A stretch of 64,000 nt of DNA from Archivesica marissinica (GCA_014843695.1 CM026393.1:11877772-11941771), one strand, 5' to 3'. Numbered from the stretch's first letter, positions 60,601-62,300 are shown. Numbers and translations: made by a program. The notes: generated by a model from the letters alone, not told the origin.

Positions 60601-62300
60601 CGCATGCTTCGGCAATCCGTGCCAGAATAATGGTATTTGCAAGATAAAGGATAGACGAAACCTGTTTGGTAGCTTTATGTAAGTTCACAGCATTGTATGC
60701 ATGCTTAATAATAAGAAGTTCTTAGTTATACAAACGAAAATGCATTCATTCACCCACCCTGGCTAAATGAGTCACACATTATCAATAAAGCATTTACTTA
60801 CTTACAGACGGATATGTAGTCCAGTGGTTAACACGTTGGACTGGTAATCCAGGGACCATCTGACCATAATAAAATGTACAGTCTTTCAGATAGGACTTTA
60901 TACCGAGGTCTCGTTTCGGTGCTTTACACCGTGCACATAAAAGAACCAGATGAGACTCTCCAATGGATGACCCGGTCTCTGTCTGTATCATTGCACTGTC
61001 CTCCAAAAATCTAAAATGACTAATCTCTTCAGGAGGCGTCGCTCGTATGGGCAACCGGTAGCGACGATGAATCAACGTAAAAAAAAAGTAACGCCACATA
61101 ACAATACCTATCGCTGGGTCTACACATGCCCAAAACAAACAATATATGTATATATTATATCTTTATTTGTAATTATTTATATATGTATGTATCCTCTGAT
61201 TATAGGTGCATATGTCTACCTGGTTTCGAAGGTGAACGTTGTCAGGTAAACATAGACGACTGTCTGGCACACACGTGTCAGAATGGTGCCACGTGTAAGG
61301 ATGGAATAGAAGGTTACGCGTGCCAGTGTTCCCCGGGATTTACGGGTTAGTAACGCTCTGTGACACAGTTATGCTAGTATTACATATTGCTTTAAGTTTA
61401 ATATTTCCAATCATACTTTCTAATTCTCAACACTTTCGTGAGTATGATTTTTATGTTTTATTTCAACAGTTTTGATTGTTTCTTATTCACCGATTCGTCT
61501 TTGCAATGGCTGTTAACTAATGTTAGGCTGTCCGATTAGCGCAGTGGTTAGCGCTCTCGCTTCTCACCAATGCAACCCGGGTTCGATCCTCGGACCGGCA
61601 ATAATGTGAAATGGTACGGTGGTCGCCAGATCGGACAGGTGGGTTTTCTCCGGGTACTCCGGTTTCCTCCAACACAAACTATTTAAAGCAGTGAAAACAC
61701 AAAATTCTACAAAATGTATTTTCCTAATATAATTTATGGTATTATTTTGTTTCCAAATATTTGCCTCAAATACTTAGTATTTCACTAATAAACAAATGTC
61801 GTATACGCGGTTTGTTGACATAACAAAATAATGTAAACATCCATGCGTAATACAACTAGTGTATCCTGAATAACACGACTTATGGTATAGATTTACCAAT
61901 ATATCTCACATTTGTGCCTATATATTTTGTAGACTATTTTTAGTCAGGAGCATGGATGACCATTATATGAAATCATACTTTCAATCCACAAAAAAAACTG
62001 TTTATTGATTCAATGTTAGTGTTCGAATGTATTTGGAAGAATTTGTAGTAGCAATGCATTTATACGTGAAATAATGCATTGTTGGCATTTTGCGATGTAA
62101 TGTCGCTTTAAACAATGATGAAACATGACTAGTGTAATGCCAATCTTCCTATTAGTCGTTCATACAAAGGAGTATACATTATAATGCATATATTTCTCTT
62201 TTATTCCAGGAGACAAATGTTCTGACAAGATAGAGTTTTGCAGCGGGCAGTACAACTACTGTGACAAAGGAACGTGTGTTGACTTGACAACTGATTATAG
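10511..62300 (+). CDS. slit: Slit orthologue, internal part of gene (28 exons, both ends outside window)
   Basis: Secreted extracellular-matrix ligand for Robo receptors, acting in axon guidance and cell migration (established for the Slit family). Seen here: exons giving the order LRR-LRR-LRRCT (D1), LRRNT-5xLRR-LRRCT (D2), LRRNT-5xLRR-LRRCT (D3), LRRNT-4xLRR-LRRCT (D4), EGF1-EGF4. That order is diagnostic of Slit. The exons total 2709 nt (about 903 codons), or 2826 nt with two optional linker exons. All junctions are GT-AG with matching phase and there is no internal stop. Domain D2, which binds Robo in known Slits, is complete. Candidate N-glycosylation motifs are NET in exon 9, NTT in exon 15 and NLT in exon 22. 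The signal peptide, LRRNT1 and first four LRRs lie upstream. The Slit-N/Slit-C cleavage region, LamG and cystine knot lie downstream. No promoter, start codon or polyadenylation site of this gene is inside the window. Confidence 0.96.
10583..11106. other. intron, with alternating purine-pyrimidine tract
   Basis: 10785-10838 is mostly alternating purine/pyrimidine (cacgtacgcacgcacgtacg onward). Otherwise unremarkable AT-rich sequence. Confidence 0.5.
11107..11350. mobile_element. TTAA-type MITE with central hairpin, copy 2
   Basis: Ends ttaaccctttcaacaccaca and ggtgttgaaagagttaa, with the same central palindrome as at 9206. Confidence 0.9.
11547..12175. repeat. dispersed repeat with internal 180-bp tandem duplication
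   Basis: The segment from ttctgataccacatccactg repeats at a 180-bp interval (11635 and 11815). A single-copy relative lies at 32404-32850. Class unknown. Confidence 0.85.
12176..12360. other. intron before exon 2, nothing recognised
   Basis: AT-rich; ends in the exon 2 acceptor. Confidence 0.5.
12361..12432 (+). CDS. slit: slit exon 2: D1, sixth LRR
   Basis: 72 nt, acceptor catttgcag, donor gtaagt, phase 2. Encodes [17 protein letters not shown] then MTRLKV. The TLNNNN start is shared with vertebrate Slit D1. Confidence 0.96.
12603..13374. repeat. 27-bp minisatellite, about 28 copies
   Basis: Unit caggtatataccacaatgtc then tccaaaa, highly uniform (cacaatg/cataatg variants). The same unit as at 6889, but a separate array in a different intron. 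Confidence 0.98.
13380..13530 (+). mobile_element. LINE 3' fragment (gggccgtaactaatg type)
   Basis: Shares gggccgtaactaatg and the end aatatgattacac with 18045-18440 and, reversed, 20290-20475 and 57178-57303. Confidence 0.6.
13620..13794. mobile_element. hAT-like MITE, about 175 bp
   Basis: Inverted ends caggtgcgtagccagag and cagtcagctacgcacgtg. The c-a-g-x-g-gcgta-gc terminus is common in hAT elements (inference). Confidence 0.65.
13875..14000 (+). mobile_element. probable LINE 3' end
   Basis: caatgtttgagtggcagcat ... gctgatgagactgaaataaa resembles the element at 9050-9190. Confidence 0.45.
14005..14434 (+). mobile_element. non-LTR retrotransposon 3' end (copy without the 43863 insertion)
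   Basis: Nearly identical to 43936-44275: frame fragments encoding [15 protein letters not shown], then a 3' UTR ending gttaaataaagtgtttatta and (ATT)n. Broken reading frame. Confidence 0.85.
14498..14661 (+). CDS. slit: slit exon 3: D1 LRRCT cap
   Basis: 164 nt, enters in phase 2 and leaves in phase 1. Encodes [20 protein letters not shown] and ends HELKCN: the CDC-x-L-x-WL-x-WL cap signature with the two later Cys. The donor is a weak gtttgt. A nearby gtaaat 3 nt downstream (14665) would put the next exon out of frame, which decides the boundary. Length equals the other three LRRCT exons. Confidence 0.95.
14778..15002 (-). mobile_element. SINE family C
   Basis: Reverse copy from gttcgattgcgaaacaagtt to the head (cgctaccactatgctatcac). 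Confidence 0.92.
15086..15327. mobile_element. TTAA-type MITE with central hairpin, copy 3
   Basis: Left end degraded to ttcaaccctttcaacacca; right end ggtgttgaattggttaa. Central palindrome intact. Ends 46 nt before exon 4. Confidence 0.88.
15374..15512 (+). CDS. slit: slit exon 4: D1-D2 linker and D2 LRRNT
   Basis: 139 nt, phase 1 in, phase 2 out. A short linker VDKSPKQ is followed by the LRRNT Cys cluster C-x5-C-x3-C-x-C ([20 protein letters not shown]), then [14 protein letters not shown]. It opens the Robo-binding domain D2. Confidence 0.96.
15885..16098 (-). mobile_element. SINE family A
   Basis: Reverse copy: acaacgattgcgaagcaaat, ggaaaccggaatacccggag, gaggatcgaatcagggttgc. Confidence 0.92.
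16150..16480. other. intron, AT-rich, no gene
   Basis: Contains a short (AT)n tract near 16190; nothing else recognised. Confidence 0.5.
16535..16930. repeat. imperfect palindrome built of short atgtaaac/cagatatg motifs
   Basis: The left half repeats gtcagatatgtaaac-like words (16545-16725). The right half carries their reverse complements (tttacatatctgacac, ttacatataacacc; 16800-16925). Confidence 0.6.
16931..18040. other. intron, one small ORF of unclear status
   Basis: Holds a (CTT)n tract at 17028-17046 and a 74-codon + strand ORF at 17506-17730 with a hydrophobic N-terminus (see findings). No repeat family was recognised for the rest. Confidence 0.4.
18045..18440 (+). mobile_element. 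two LINE 3' fragments of the gggccgtaa type
   Basis: gagggccgtaactaatattg (18048) and gagggccgtaaataatgttg (18256) begin two related segments; the second ends aataaaatatgattagact. Confidence 0.6.
18687..18930 (+). mobile_element. SINE family A, full length
   Basis: ctgtccgattagcgcagtgg through gtaaaataaataaagttta. Confidence 0.95.
19027..19302 (+). mobile_element. SINE family B
   Basis: Full head and core; a short deletion between the ccaaaatctaaaatga and ggcgtcgctcatatg segments. Confidence 0.94.
19303..20285. other. intron, nothing recognised
   Basis: A tRNA-like or SINE-like remnant may lie near 19840-19985, but no family could be matched. Confidence 0.4.
20290..20475 (-). mobile_element. 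LINE 3' fragment of the gggccgtaa type
   Basis: aacattagttacggccctcc and tagataacaagaattcatat are the reverse of sequence at 18045-18250. Confidence 0.65.
20600..20902 (-). mobile_element. SINE family B
   Basis: Complete reverse copy from a (GT)n tail to the head (aaccactggactacagatcc). Confidence 0.94.
20903..21500. other. intron, nothing recognised
   Basis: No supported coding or repeat signal. Confidence 0.45.
21501..21957. mobile_element. hAT-like MITE, about 457 bp
   Basis: Left end caggagcggattaaggtcgc and right end ccccttaagccgccactg form an imperfect inverted repeat continuing into gggct/agccc. No convincing 8-bp target duplication is seen. Confidence 0.7.
21993..22064 (+). CDS. 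slit: slit exon 5: D2, first LRR
   Basis: 72 nt. Encodes [20 protein letters not shown] then LRRI, close to the RLEQN start of vertebrate D2. The acceptor lies only 35 nt after the end of a hAT-like MITE (21501-21957). Confidence 0.96.
22370..22605 (+). repeat. dispersed repeat, partner of 3278-3535
   Basis: Shares ggggcagtaactgactaatg at its right end in reverse orientation to the 3278 copy. Confidence 0.6.
22985..23270 (+). mobile_element. SINE family B, full length
   Basis: agacggatctgtagtccagt through gcgacgataaataaacgtaa. Confidence 0.95.
23271..24275. other. intron, nothing firm
   Basis: A 117-codon minus ORF at 23417-23770 matches no family I recognise and shows no splice context. 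Treated as non-coding. Confidence 0.4.
24276..24461. mobile_element. pogo-like MITE (cagtcaaacctg termini), copy 2
   Basis: Ends cagttaaacatgtgttagtg and cacaagtttgactg flanked by TA; interior ctctattaaggagcc. Confidence 0.8.
24553..24792. mobile_element. TTAA-type MITE, second family (ccctcatag termini)
   Basis: Left ttaaacctttccctcatag, right ctatgaaggaaatggttaa. The interior has agtcccagtaatatctatgg and tagctaaatggctgtcgttt. Also at 31600-31840 and 56191-56673. Confidence 0.85.
24800..25020 (-). mobile_element. SINE family A
   Basis: Reverse copy with a small deletion around the ccacatttacgc segment. Confidence 0.92.
25068..26078. mobile_element. pogo-like MITE (ttatgtcgaa type) hugely enlarged by an internal array
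   Basis: Left part acatccgttatgtcaaagtc ... tcaaagtcccttttcagaca and right part ttcggttatgtcgaattatt ... ttcggtccgaat match the reverse strand of the normal 190-bp copies at 47156 and 59079. The array 25141-26030 occupies its middle. Confidence 0.85.
25141..26030. repeat. 33-bp minisatellite inside the pogo-like MITE, about 27 copies
   Basis: Unit tacatataactggctccgtt then tatatcgatatgc/t. The same sequence occurs once in the unexpanded MITE copies. Two shortened units lie near 25480-25515. Confidence 0.97.
26097..26168 (+). CDS. slit: slit exon 6: D2, second LRR
   Basis: 72 nt. Encodes [20 protein letters not shown] then LNTL. Its acceptor tract begins where the expanded pogo-like element at about 25068-26078 stops. 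Confidence 0.96.
26195..26540. mobile_element. inverted-repeat dispersed element
   Basis: ggactgctgtcaaaaggcca, attaagtgtgtgttttaagt and ggcttatatc recur reversed at 55655-55965. tgcagtccattgttattaat appears twice within this copy. Confidence 0.65.
26698..26944 (-). mobile_element. SINE family A, full length
   Basis: acaacgattgcgaagcaagt through cgctaaccactgcgctaatc. Confidence 0.94.
26957..27126. mobile_element. MITE with gaggacatagaaaacgcac termini, normal-size copy
   Basis: Left tataccagaggacatagaaa, right ttttctatgtcctctagtat. Interior gaaaacgaaatacg and attgtttttcatgtaaaaac. Related copies at 34052, 44942 and 46437. Confidence 0.88.
27453..27524 (+). CDS. slit: slit exon 7: D2, third LRR
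   Basis: 72 nt. Encodes [20 protein letters not shown] then LQLL, nearly identical to the vertebrate D2 repeat [11 protein letters not shown]. This is among the most conserved stretches of the gene. Confidence 0.97.
27624..27709 (+). mobile_element. LINE 3' end fragment
   Basis: tgttgagggcctcgtggtag ... gttaaataaagtctttatta then (ATT)n. Confidence 0.8.
27764..28052. mobile_element. SINE family B, head-to-head chimera
   Basis: 27768-27797 is the + strand 5' end (acggatacgtagtccagtg). It is joined directly to a nearly complete reverse copy from ggtttatttatcgccgctac to gatcgaacctgcg, so opposite orientations meet at about 27798. A small internal repeat around 27900-27965 duplicates the cgtgcacg segment. 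Confidence 0.82.
28053..28400. other. intron before exon 8, nothing recognised
   Basis: AT-rich single-copy sequence. Confidence 0.45.
28401..28472 (+). CDS. slit: slit exon 8: D2, fourth LRR
   Basis: 72 nt. Encodes [20 protein letters not shown] then LNLL. The donor gtaagt is followed 13 nt later by a 1.66-kb tandem array (28486-30150). Confidence 0.96.
28486..30150. repeat. 31-bp minisatellite, about 53 copies
   Basis: Unit actggacaggtattatcccc then ttctatataca. Variants tcggg, cttgg and ccata occur; the right end is degraded. It begins 13 nt after the exon 8 donor. Confidence 0.98.
30151..30945. other. intron, AT-rich, nothing recognised
   Basis: No coding or repeat signal that I can support. 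Confidence 0.45.
30946..31220. mobile_element. SINE family A, head-to-head chimera
   Basis: 30949-31042 is the + strand head (gctgtccgattagcgcagtg to gtatgtgagatggtac). It is joined to the reverse 3' part 31043-31216 (tttatttattttacaacgat to catctcacatacttcccgg), giving a ~27-bp inverted repeat at the outer ends of the body. Confidence 0.85.
31386..31490. repeat. short tandem repeat before exon 9, about 2.5 copies of ~43 bp
   Basis: cgcttagatcatttattata and ttcactaacttacct recur. Confidence 0.75.
31508..31579 (+). CDS. slit: slit exon 9: D2, fifth LRR
   Basis: 72 nt. Encodes [20 protein letters not shown] then LQTL, with an N-glycosylation motif NET. The SLYDNKL start is shared with vertebrate D2. 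A TTAA-type MITE begins about 20 nt past the donor. Confidence 0.97.
31600..31840. mobile_element. TTAA-type MITE, second family, 20 nt after exon 9 donor
   Basis: Reverse orientation relative to 24553: ttaaccctttccttcatag ... cttctatgagggaaatg. Confidence 0.85.
31923..32115. mobile_element. possible hAT-like terminal fragment
   Basis: Begins cagcggcgtagccagctg, a frequent hAT-type end, followed by gtctgggggcattctcccca. The other end was not identified. Confidence 0.4.
32404..32850. repeat. dispersed repeat, single-copy relative of 11547-12175
   Basis: Shares catacagtctgttcatttat and gtgaagaggtattcaaatca. It lacks the 180-bp duplication. Confidence 0.85.
32884..33047 (+). CDS. slit: slit exon 10: D2 LRRCT cap
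   Basis: 164 nt, phase 2 in, phase 1 out. Encodes [20 protein letters not shown], then [10 protein letters not shown], ending [15 protein letters not shown] is identical to the vertebrate Slit2 D2 cap as I know it. This completes D2. Confidence 0.97.
33205..33410. repeat. two tandem copies (96-bp period) of a hairpin sequence
   Basis: gatccagatcag and ctgatcaggatc pair with one mismatch in each copy. The arms resemble the central hairpin of the MITE at 9206. Confidence 0.75.
33411..34051. other. intron with a weak inverted repeat
   Basis: tggacaagtggtttcaggtt (33517) and aacccaaaaccacttgtcca (33735) form inverted ends of an unassigned roughly 240-bp element. Confidence 0.5.
34052..35682. 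mobile_element. MITE (gaggacatagaaaacgcac termini) with left terminus amplified
   Basis: The right part 35490-35682 matches the interior and right terminus of the copies at 26957 and 46437 and ends gtgtgcgttttctatatcct. The left terminus is replaced by the 36-bp array. Confidence 0.9.
34053..35490. repeat. 36-bp minisatellite made of the MITE terminus, about 40 copies
   Basis: Unit gaggacatagaaaacgcaca then cctacattatatacta. Units from about 34440 to 35110 are identical or nearly so, indicating recent homogenisation. The unit length, divisible by three, gives long spurious open frames on both strands. Confidence 0.98.
35757..35985 (+). mobile_element. SINE family C
   Basis: gcgttcgcttcaggtgcgaa through gcaatcgagctaaaataaag. 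Confidence 0.93.
36205..36335 (+). mobile_element. SINE family A, degraded
   Basis: ccgatcctcggaccgggaag, then diverged body, ending gtaaaataaataaa. Ends about 55 nt before exon 11. Confidence 0.75.
36390..36540 (+). CDS. slit: slit exon 11: D2-D3 linker and D3 LRRNT
   Basis: 151 nt, phase 1 in, phase 2 out. Linker [11 protein letters not shown], then [13 protein letters not shown] and [20 protein letters not shown], ending QL. Acceptor taattatag, donor gtaagt. Confidence 0.95.
36541..37926. other. intron, AT-rich, nothing recognised
   Basis: No repeat family or coding signal supported. Repeated acttacatactgactaacat-like words near 37570 and 37860 hint at an old element. Confidence 0.45.
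37927..38030. mobile_element. pogo-like MITE (cagtcaaacctg termini), copy 3, short
   Basis: 104 bp, TA-flanked: cagtcaaacctgtgtttgtg ... aaaacaggtttgactg. Confidence 0.85.
38126..38197 (+). CDS. slit: slit exon 12: D3, first LRR
   Basis: 72 nt, phase 2. Encodes [20 protein letters not shown] then LQIL. The GIF-x-x-LP element matches the first LRR of vertebrate D3. Confidence 0.95.
38278..38795. repeat. 16-bp minisatellite, about 32 copies
   Basis: Unit atagatagccgaatgt / atagatagccgaatat, irregular in phase. Starts 80 nt after the exon 12 donor. Confidence 0.96.
38905..39145 (-). mobile_element. SINE family B, older copy
   Basis: tcgtcgctaccggttgccca through gggatcgaacctgtatcg; about 10-15% diverged from the others by eye. 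Confidence 0.85.
39336..39407 (+). CDS. slit: slit exon 13: D3, second LRR
   Basis: 72 nt, phase 2. Encodes [20 protein letters not shown] then LIEL. Acceptor atttcag, donor gtaagt. Confidence 0.95.
39430..39605 (+). mobile_element. LINE 3' end fragment
   Basis: gtattagttcttgcagctta through aataaaatctttattatta. Confidence 0.85.
39606..40205. other. intron with possible family E SINE relic
   Basis: 39935-40085 (gttcatatagcgactatcca, cggatagcatagtaggaccg) resembles 47880-47990. Otherwise nothing. Confidence 0.45.
40206..40277 (+). CDS. slit: slit exon 14: D3, third LRR
   Basis: 72 nt, phase 2. Encodes [20 protein letters not shown] then VHHM/I, the last codon being completed by exon 15. Acceptor attctag, donor gtaaga. 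Confidence 0.94.
40446..42202. repeat. 36-bp minisatellite, about 49 copies
   Basis: Unit gttagtaatacgaactaagg then ttattaagttgtgtgc; many single-base variants. Inside the exon 14-15 intron. Confidence 0.98.
42203..42630. other. intron, nothing recognised
   Basis: AT-rich. Confidence 0.45.
42630..42775 (-). mobile_element. SINE family B, 3' half
   Basis: tttatcatcgctaccggttg through cccattcgagagtctcctt. Confidence 0.9.
42850..42921 (+). CDS. slit: slit exon 15: D3, fourth LRR
   Basis: 72 nt, phase 2. Encodes [20 protein letters not shown] then LVKL, with an NTT glycosylation motif. Confidence 0.96.
42975..43200. repeat. dispersed repeat, partner of 61948-62120
   Basis: Shared words gttagtgttcgaatgtatt, gaagaatttgtagtag and aatgtcgcttta. 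Confidence 0.75.
43560..44275 (+). mobile_element. non-LTR retrotransposon (LINE), 3' end with broken ORF2 C-terminus
   Basis: 43590-43847 encodes a typical LINE ORF2 C-terminal segment ([19 protein letters not shown], then [14 protein letters not shown]). After an insertion at 43863-43932 the rest follows ([13 protein letters not shown]) with a stop, a 3' UTR and an (ATT)n end. The reverse-transcriptase core is absent: a 5'-truncated dead copy. Confidence 0.85.
43863..43932 (+). mobile_element. small poly(A) retro-insertion within the LINE
   Basis: About 70 bp ending tctgcttcacc then a poly(A) run of about 15, with a gaataaaag signal. Flanked by near-identical 14-bp duplications gtttttaggaaatc and gtgtttaggaaatc. 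The LINE copy at 14005 has the empty site. Confidence 0.75.
44390..44735. repeat. diverged tandem repeat, unit about 60 bp, 5-6 copies
   Basis: catcattttatata and gatagtggaagaac-like words recur at roughly 60-bp intervals, just before exon 16. Confidence 0.75.
44805..44876 (+). CDS. slit: slit exon 16: D3, fifth LRR
   Basis: 72 nt, phase 2. Encodes [20 protein letters not shown] then LSSV. The exon ends GT followed by the donor gtaagt. Just upstream (44390-44735) is a diverged tandem region. Confidence 0.94.
44942..45248. mobile_element. MITE (gaggacatagaaaacgcac termini) interrupted by a SINE C piece
   Basis: Both termini present (tatactagaggacatagaaa; cgttttctatgtcctctagt). Confidence 0.88.
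45024..45166 (+). mobile_element. SINE family C fragment nested in the MITE
   Basis: cgttcgcttcaggtgcgaaa to cacgttgcctcttccctctc. Confidence 0.9.
45287..45547 (+). repeat. 37-bp array derived from SINE family A body, 7 copies
   Basis: Unit gagatgttacggtggttgcc then agttcggacaggtaagt, homologous to the family A segment gagatggtacggtggtcgcc ... cggacaggtgggt. The final unit keeps the SINE form gacaggtgggtttctcc. Six units carry caggtaagt. Confidence 0.95.
45694..45857 (+). CDS. slit: slit exon 17: D3 LRRCT cap
   Basis: 164 nt, phase 2 in, phase 1 out. Encodes [20 protein letters not shown] and ends EEMICE. The donor is gtgagg. The frame stays open 31 codons past the donor to a stop at 45950-45952, so intron retention would give a truncated D1-D3 protein with a novel tail rich in acidic residues and Cys. 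Confidence 0.96.
45955..46242 (+). mobile_element. SINE family B, full length
   Basis: acggatctgtagtccagtgg through cgacgataaataaacgtaaa. Confidence 0.95.
46437..46663. mobile_element. MITE (gaggacatagaaaacgcac termini), full-size reference copy
   Basis: Left tctagaggacatagaaaacg, right tgcgtttgctatgtcctcta. The interior matches 35490-35682 in reverse. Confidence 0.88.
46664..47155. other. intron, nothing recognised
   Basis: No supported signal. Confidence 0.45.
47156..47346. mobile_element. pogo-like MITE (ttatgtcgaa type), normal size
   Basis: Ends ctacatctgttatgtcgaat and ttgacataataaatgtag are inverted repeats; the interior has one copy of the segment expanded at 25141. Confidence 0.85.
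47499..47561 (+). CDS. slit: candidate slit cassette exon 18 (D3-D4 linker)
   Basis: 63 nt, phase 1 on both sides, so it can be included or skipped without changing frame. Acceptor tttactttacag, donor gtgagt (strong). Encodes [20 protein letters not shown] with three Cys in this segment. It has no counterpart in the Slits I know. Splicing exon 17 directly to exon 20 gives the ordinary linker length. Real, alternative or chance cannot be settled without RNA. Confidence 0.5.
47743..47796 (+). CDS. slit: candidate slit cassette exon 19 (D3-D4 linker)
   Basis: 54 nt, phase 1 on both sides. Acceptor attatgtttcag, donor gtacgt (weaker than its neighbours). Encodes [17 protein letters not shown], a Thr/Pro/Met-containing stretch without Cys that would simply lengthen the linker. 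Less certain than exon 18. Confidence 0.38.
47865..48000 (-). mobile_element. possible SINE family E fragment
   Basis: caacagcttaggtcatatgg is shared with 52270, and reversed at the end of the tRNA-headed element 57000-57165. Confidence 0.5.
48052..48184 (+). CDS. slit: slit exon 20: D4 LRRNT
   Basis: 133 nt, phase 1 in, phase 2 out. Encodes LIQRN, then [13 protein letters not shown] and [20 protein letters not shown], ending TEL, like the NIPKGIP / LPKGIP start of vertebrate D4. The exon ends in the split codon CT, which matters for the decoy acceptors described at 50046-52093. Confidence 0.95.
48185..48765. other. intron, nothing recognised
   Basis: AT-rich single-copy sequence. Confidence 0.45.
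48766..48950 (+). mobile_element. SINE family C, head truncated
   Basis: gctggagccgttacgattgt through gcaatcgagctaaaataaat. Confidence 0.9.
49128..49835. repeat. 24-bp minisatellite, about 29 copies
   Basis: Unit tggaaacacaacatccccaa then cgcg, with variants attcacaatgcg and tacccaacacg. Open in several frames only because 24 is divisible by three. Confidence 0.98.
50046..52093 (+). repeat. 30-bp minisatellite ending at the exon 21 splice acceptor, about 68 copies
   Basis: Unit ttagcattatgcattctttc then aatacagcgt. The last unit (ttcaatacag, 52084-52093) is the acceptor of exon 21. A seven-unit (210-bp) higher-order repeat is visible at 50461-50880 and onward. One truncated unit lies at about 51471-51480. 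Confidence 0.98.
52094..52183 (+). CDS. slit: slit exon 21: D4, first LRR (enlarged)
   Basis: 90 nt instead of 72. Starts [10 protein letters not shown] and ends GRLTKLNRL, with an acidic/serine stretch [10 protein letters not shown] between. About six residues longer than the other LRR exons, which implies a bulged repeat on the D4 surface. Its 3' splice site (tttcaatacag) is the final unit of a 2-kb minisatellite. Donor gtaagt. Confidence 0.95.
52262..52470 (-). mobile_element. probable SINE family E copy
   Basis: ccaccaacagcttaggtcat at one end and a tRNA B-box-like gggattcgaacctacagcgg at the other. Confidence 0.55.
52471..52885. other. intron, nothing recognised
   Basis: tatcgaaccggcgacatttgtatt-like words repeat twice (52595, 52650); otherwise unremarkable. 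Confidence 0.45.
52886..53062. mobile_element. pogo-like MITE (cagtcaaacctg termini), copy 4
   Basis: cagtcaaccctgtcttgaac ... acgcaggtttgactg. Confidence 0.8.
53310..53381 (+). CDS. slit: slit exon 22: D4, second LRR
   Basis: 72 nt. Encodes [20 protein letters not shown] then LSTL, with the glycosylation motif NLT. Acceptor gttcttttcag, donor gtaagt. Confidence 0.96.
53538..53865 (-). mobile_element. SINE family D with a nested MITE
   Basis: D sequence 53538-53666 and 53815-53865 (tattaaccactagaccacgg) is interrupted by a TA-flanked insertion (53667-53814). A 40-bp family B tail piece (53500-53537) abuts the left side. Confidence 0.75.
53667..53814. mobile_element. MITE with gcctgggttccag-type termini, copy 1
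   Basis: Ends gcctgggaacaggcg and agactggaacccaggc are inverted, flanked by TA. Relatives at 58110-58272 and 58760-58924 in the opposite orientation. Confidence 0.8.
54032..54262 (+). mobile_element. SINE family C, full length
   Basis: gaagtcatgatagcgcagtt through gcaatcgagctaaaataaat. Confidence 0.94.
54470..54660. repeat. two tandem copies (92-bp period) around a perfect hairpin
   Basis: gtctctct-gcaccat-agagagac, an 8-bp stem and 7-nt loop, is perfectly conserved in both copies (54489 and 54581). Confidence 0.8.
54661..55486. other. intron before exon 23, nothing recognised
   Basis: No supported signal. Confidence 0.45.
55487..55558 (+). CDS. slit: slit exon 23: D4, third LRR
   Basis: 72 nt. 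Encodes [20 protein letters not shown] then LRIL. The ILSYN start is identical to vertebrate D4. Confidence 0.97.
55655..55965. mobile_element. inverted-repeat dispersed element, reverse partner of 26195-26540
   Basis: tggccttttgacagcagtcc and attaaaacacacacttatat are reversed relative to the first copy. Confidence 0.65.
56103..56174 (+). CDS. slit: slit exon 24: D4, fourth LRR
   Basis: 72 nt. Encodes [20 protein letters not shown] then LTHL, matching the SLHGN repeat of vertebrate D4. A TTAA-type MITE starts 16 nt after the donor. Confidence 0.97.
56191..56673. mobile_element. TTAA-type MITE, second family, with internal ~120-bp triplication
   Basis: Left end ttaaccctttccctcatag, 16 nt after the exon 24 donor. 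gtcccagtaatatctatgg recurs at 56300, 56423 and 56542. The right end is altered to a run of G. Confidence 0.88.
56674..56999. other. intron with a short ~60-bp duplication
   Basis: tatatgcctgca(a/c)tcgatgacgt and gatcgtacggcaactactga occur twice (56745 and 56806). Confidence 0.6.
57000..57165 (+). mobile_element. tRNA-headed SINE, family E
   Basis: Head cctacgtggccgagtggtta ... gtaggttcgaatcccagtgg with clear A and B boxes resembling a tRNA with a long variable arm. The body ends cgtatgacctaagctgttgg. Confidence 0.75.
57178..57303 (-). mobile_element. LINE 3' fragment of the gggccgtaa type
   Basis: ttaatcatattttattactc ... caacattagttacggccctt, the reverse of 13380-13530. Confidence 0.65.
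57304..57635. other. intron, nothing firm
   Basis: gattgttcgaggcctgtgta-type words repeat three times at 57377-57440. Confidence 0.5.
57636..57835 (-). mobile_element. SINE family D, most complete copy
   Basis: cagtttacctaacaacacct through accttaaccactcgaccacg. Confidence 0.8.
57919..58082 (+). CDS. slit: slit exon 25: D4 LRRCT cap
   Basis: 164 nt, phase 2 in, phase 1 out. Encodes [20 protein letters not shown], then [10 protein letters not shown] and [13 protein letters not shown], close to the vertebrate NPLYCDC-x-x-x-WLSDWV. Donor gtatgt. Confidence 0.97.
58110..58272. mobile_element. MITE with gcctgggttccag-type termini, copy 2
   Basis: ggttccagtctgtcgatttt ... atcgatgcctgttcagaggct, starting 28 nt past the exon 25 donor. 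Confidence 0.75.
58273..58759. other. intron, possible old tRNA-like SINE head
   Basis: gggttcgaattcacaaactc with accgtatccattacaccatg (58333-58388) resembles a reversed tRNA-like head; not assigned. Confidence 0.4.
58760..58924. mobile_element. MITE with gcctgggttccag-type termini, copy 3
   Basis: agcctgggttccagtctgtc ... gcctgttctcaggct. Confidence 0.82.
59079..59267. mobile_element. pogo-like MITE (ttatgtcgaa type), reference copy, 189 bp
   Basis: TA-cagtctatattcgttatgtc ... gacataacggatgtagactg-TA. The TA duplication and CAGT ends are characteristic of pogo/Tigger-type elements (inference). Confidence 0.88.
59412..59638 (-). mobile_element. SINE family C, full length
   Basis: gctcaattgcgaaacaagtt through gcgctaccactacgctatca. 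Confidence 0.94.
59720..59768 (-). mobile_element. SINE family C, short fragment
   Basis: aaataccttgcctaaggaca ... cgtaatggct. Confidence 0.75.
59777..60005 (+). mobile_element. SINE family C, full length
   Basis: ggaagtcgtgatagcacagt through gcaatcgagctaaaataaat. With 59412-59638 it forms an inverted pair about 140 bp apart. Confidence 0.94.
60184..60392 (+). mobile_element. SINE family A, 5' truncated
   Basis: tgcaacccgggttcgatcct through aaaataaagaaagttttaaa; the A box is missing. Confidence 0.92.
60450..60678 (+). CDS. slit: slit exon 26: EGF1 and first half of EGF2
   Basis: 229 nt, phase 1 in, phase 2 out. Encodes the spacer [11 protein letters not shown], then EGF1 ([14 protein letters not shown] ... 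[13 protein letters not shown]) and the start of EGF2 ([18 protein letters not shown]). A family A SINE ends about 57 nt before the exon. Confidence 0.96.
60806..61083 (+). mobile_element. SINE family B
   Basis: Deletion of the B-box region (ccagggaccatctgacc). Lies entirely in the 527-bp intron between exons 26 and 27. Confidence 0.93.
61206..61345 (+). CDS. slit: slit exon 27: end of EGF2 and EGF3
   Basis: 140 nt, phase 2 in, phase 1 out. Finishes EGF2 ([12 protein letters not shown]), then EGF3 with a calcium-binding type start ([17 protein letters not shown]) and CQCSPGFTG. Donor gttagt. Confidence 0.95.
61524..61678 (+). mobile_element. SINE family A, 5' half
   Basis: aggctgtccgattagcgcag through ggtactccggtttcctccaa; 3' part missing. 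Confidence 0.93.
61948..62120. repeat. dispersed repeat, partner of 42975-43200
   Basis: ttgattcaatgttagtgttc and ttggaagaatttgtagtagc. Confidence 0.75.
62210..62300 (+). CDS. slit: slit exon 28: start of EGF4
   Basis: 91 nt, phase 1 in, phase 2 out. Encodes the last Cys of EGF3 (DKC) and the first half of EGF4 ([17 protein letters not shown]). The IEFC motif is typical of Slit EGF4. The next exon is outside the window; a 44-bp array starts 38 nt past the donor gtgtgt. Confidence 0.93.
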